From positions 1-54,276 of the forward strand of contig CAJWNY010000010.1 of assembly GCA_913043815.1 (NCBI GenBank): DNA of 54,276 bases, in the 5' to 3' direction. This stretch comes from an uncultured Gammaproteobacteria bacterium. Lineage in GTDB: Bacteria; Pseudomonadota; Gammaproteobacteria; Pseudomonadales; Azotimanducaceae. The notes beneath the pieces were generated by a model. The model saw only the letters and a list, made by a program, of their open reading frames with translations. It was not told the origin of the DNA and did no database searches. This document shows, piece after piece, positions 54,260 to 54,276 of this stretch; the stretch's first letter is position 1, and every line of letters starts with the position of its first letter. The position numbers and the translations under genes were made by a program.

Positions 54260-54276
54260 AAAACTCTTTTAGCTTT

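Noticed and set aside
1-54276. tRNA, rRNA, CRISPR, insertion sequence or prophage features
   Set aside because: Reading both strands I found no cloverleaf-like sequence, no regularly spaced repeats, no transposase or integrase-like protein and no paired terminal repeats.

Overview
The window looks like chromosomal DNA from a marine or aquatic gammaproteobacterium, possibly Cellvibrionales-like (Spongiibacteraceae, Halieaceae or Porticoccaceae type). This placement is an inference from protein style, a mid-range GC content judged by eye, Shine-Dalgarno-led genes, and the mix of acyl-CoA enzymes, Baeyer-Villiger monooxygenase, GPH and spinster-type transporters and lipoproteins. I see no rRNA, tRNA, CRISPR array, phage gene or insertion sequence. 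The window is almost entirely catabolic and transport genes in short, frequently strand-switching units. The only clear housekeeping gene is an exonuclease III.

Layout. 1-5 kb: a TauD-type dioxygenase cut by the left edge, divergent from a plus-strand run of MaoC-like hydratase, serine-hydrolase lipoprotein and amidase. 5-8 kb: an MHS-type transporter, an orphan molybdate-binding protein (modA) and a PaaG-like crotonase. 8-11.4 kb: small membrane protein, dienoyl-CoA isomerase-like crotonase, glyoxalase-like protein and nitroreductase on the plus strand. 11.5-15.6 kb: class III CoA-transferase, MFS transporter and zinc-free alcohol dehydrogenase-like reductase on the minus strand. 15.8-19 kb: a Baeyer-Villiger monooxygenase facing an esterase-like alpha/beta hydrolase. 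19-23 kb: a small ABM-domain protein preceded by a perfect 12-bp hairpin, then a 1061-residue subtilase lipoprotein. 23-27.3 kb: PhyH dioxygenase with a sulfatase, then class II aldolase with an enoyl-CoA isomerase-like protein. 27.6-32.6 kb: glutathione transferase, omega-transaminase, lipoprotein methyltransferase, modB and modC. 32.7-36.6 kb: carotenoid oxygenase, exonuclease III, zinc peptidase and HpaI-type aldolase. 36.8-41.2 kb: a small unknown protein, another crotonase, an extradiol-dioxygenase-like protein, DUF1330, a decayed esterase pseudogene and a beta-lactamase-fold hydrolase. 41.3-46.6 kb: an Eis-like acetyltransferase translationally coupled to a GPH transporter, a secreted protein of unknown function divergent from a NIPSNAP protein, and a crotonase. 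46.8-54.3 kb: thiolase, nitronate monooxygenase-like protein, a tandem DsbA-fold protein, a penicillin-acylase-family enzyme and a quinone reductase-like protein.

Together the genes suggest a peripheral catabolic region for lipids, cyclic ketones or terpenoid/aromatic substrates. Oxygenases (TauD, PhyH, Baeyer-Villiger, carotenoid oxygenase, extradiol-like) and hydrolases (sulfatase, amidase, esterases, acylase) would feed acyl-CoA steps (CoA-transferase, MaoC hydratase, five divergent crotonases, thiolase). The actual substrates cannot be read from the sequence. The most notable points are the five crotonases with five different catalytic-residue patterns, the complete extradiol metal triad in a VOC protein, the unusual domain order of the subtilase, the coupled Eis/GPH pair, the strong hairpin ahead of the ABM gene, and the absence of any recognisable transcription factor in 54 kb.
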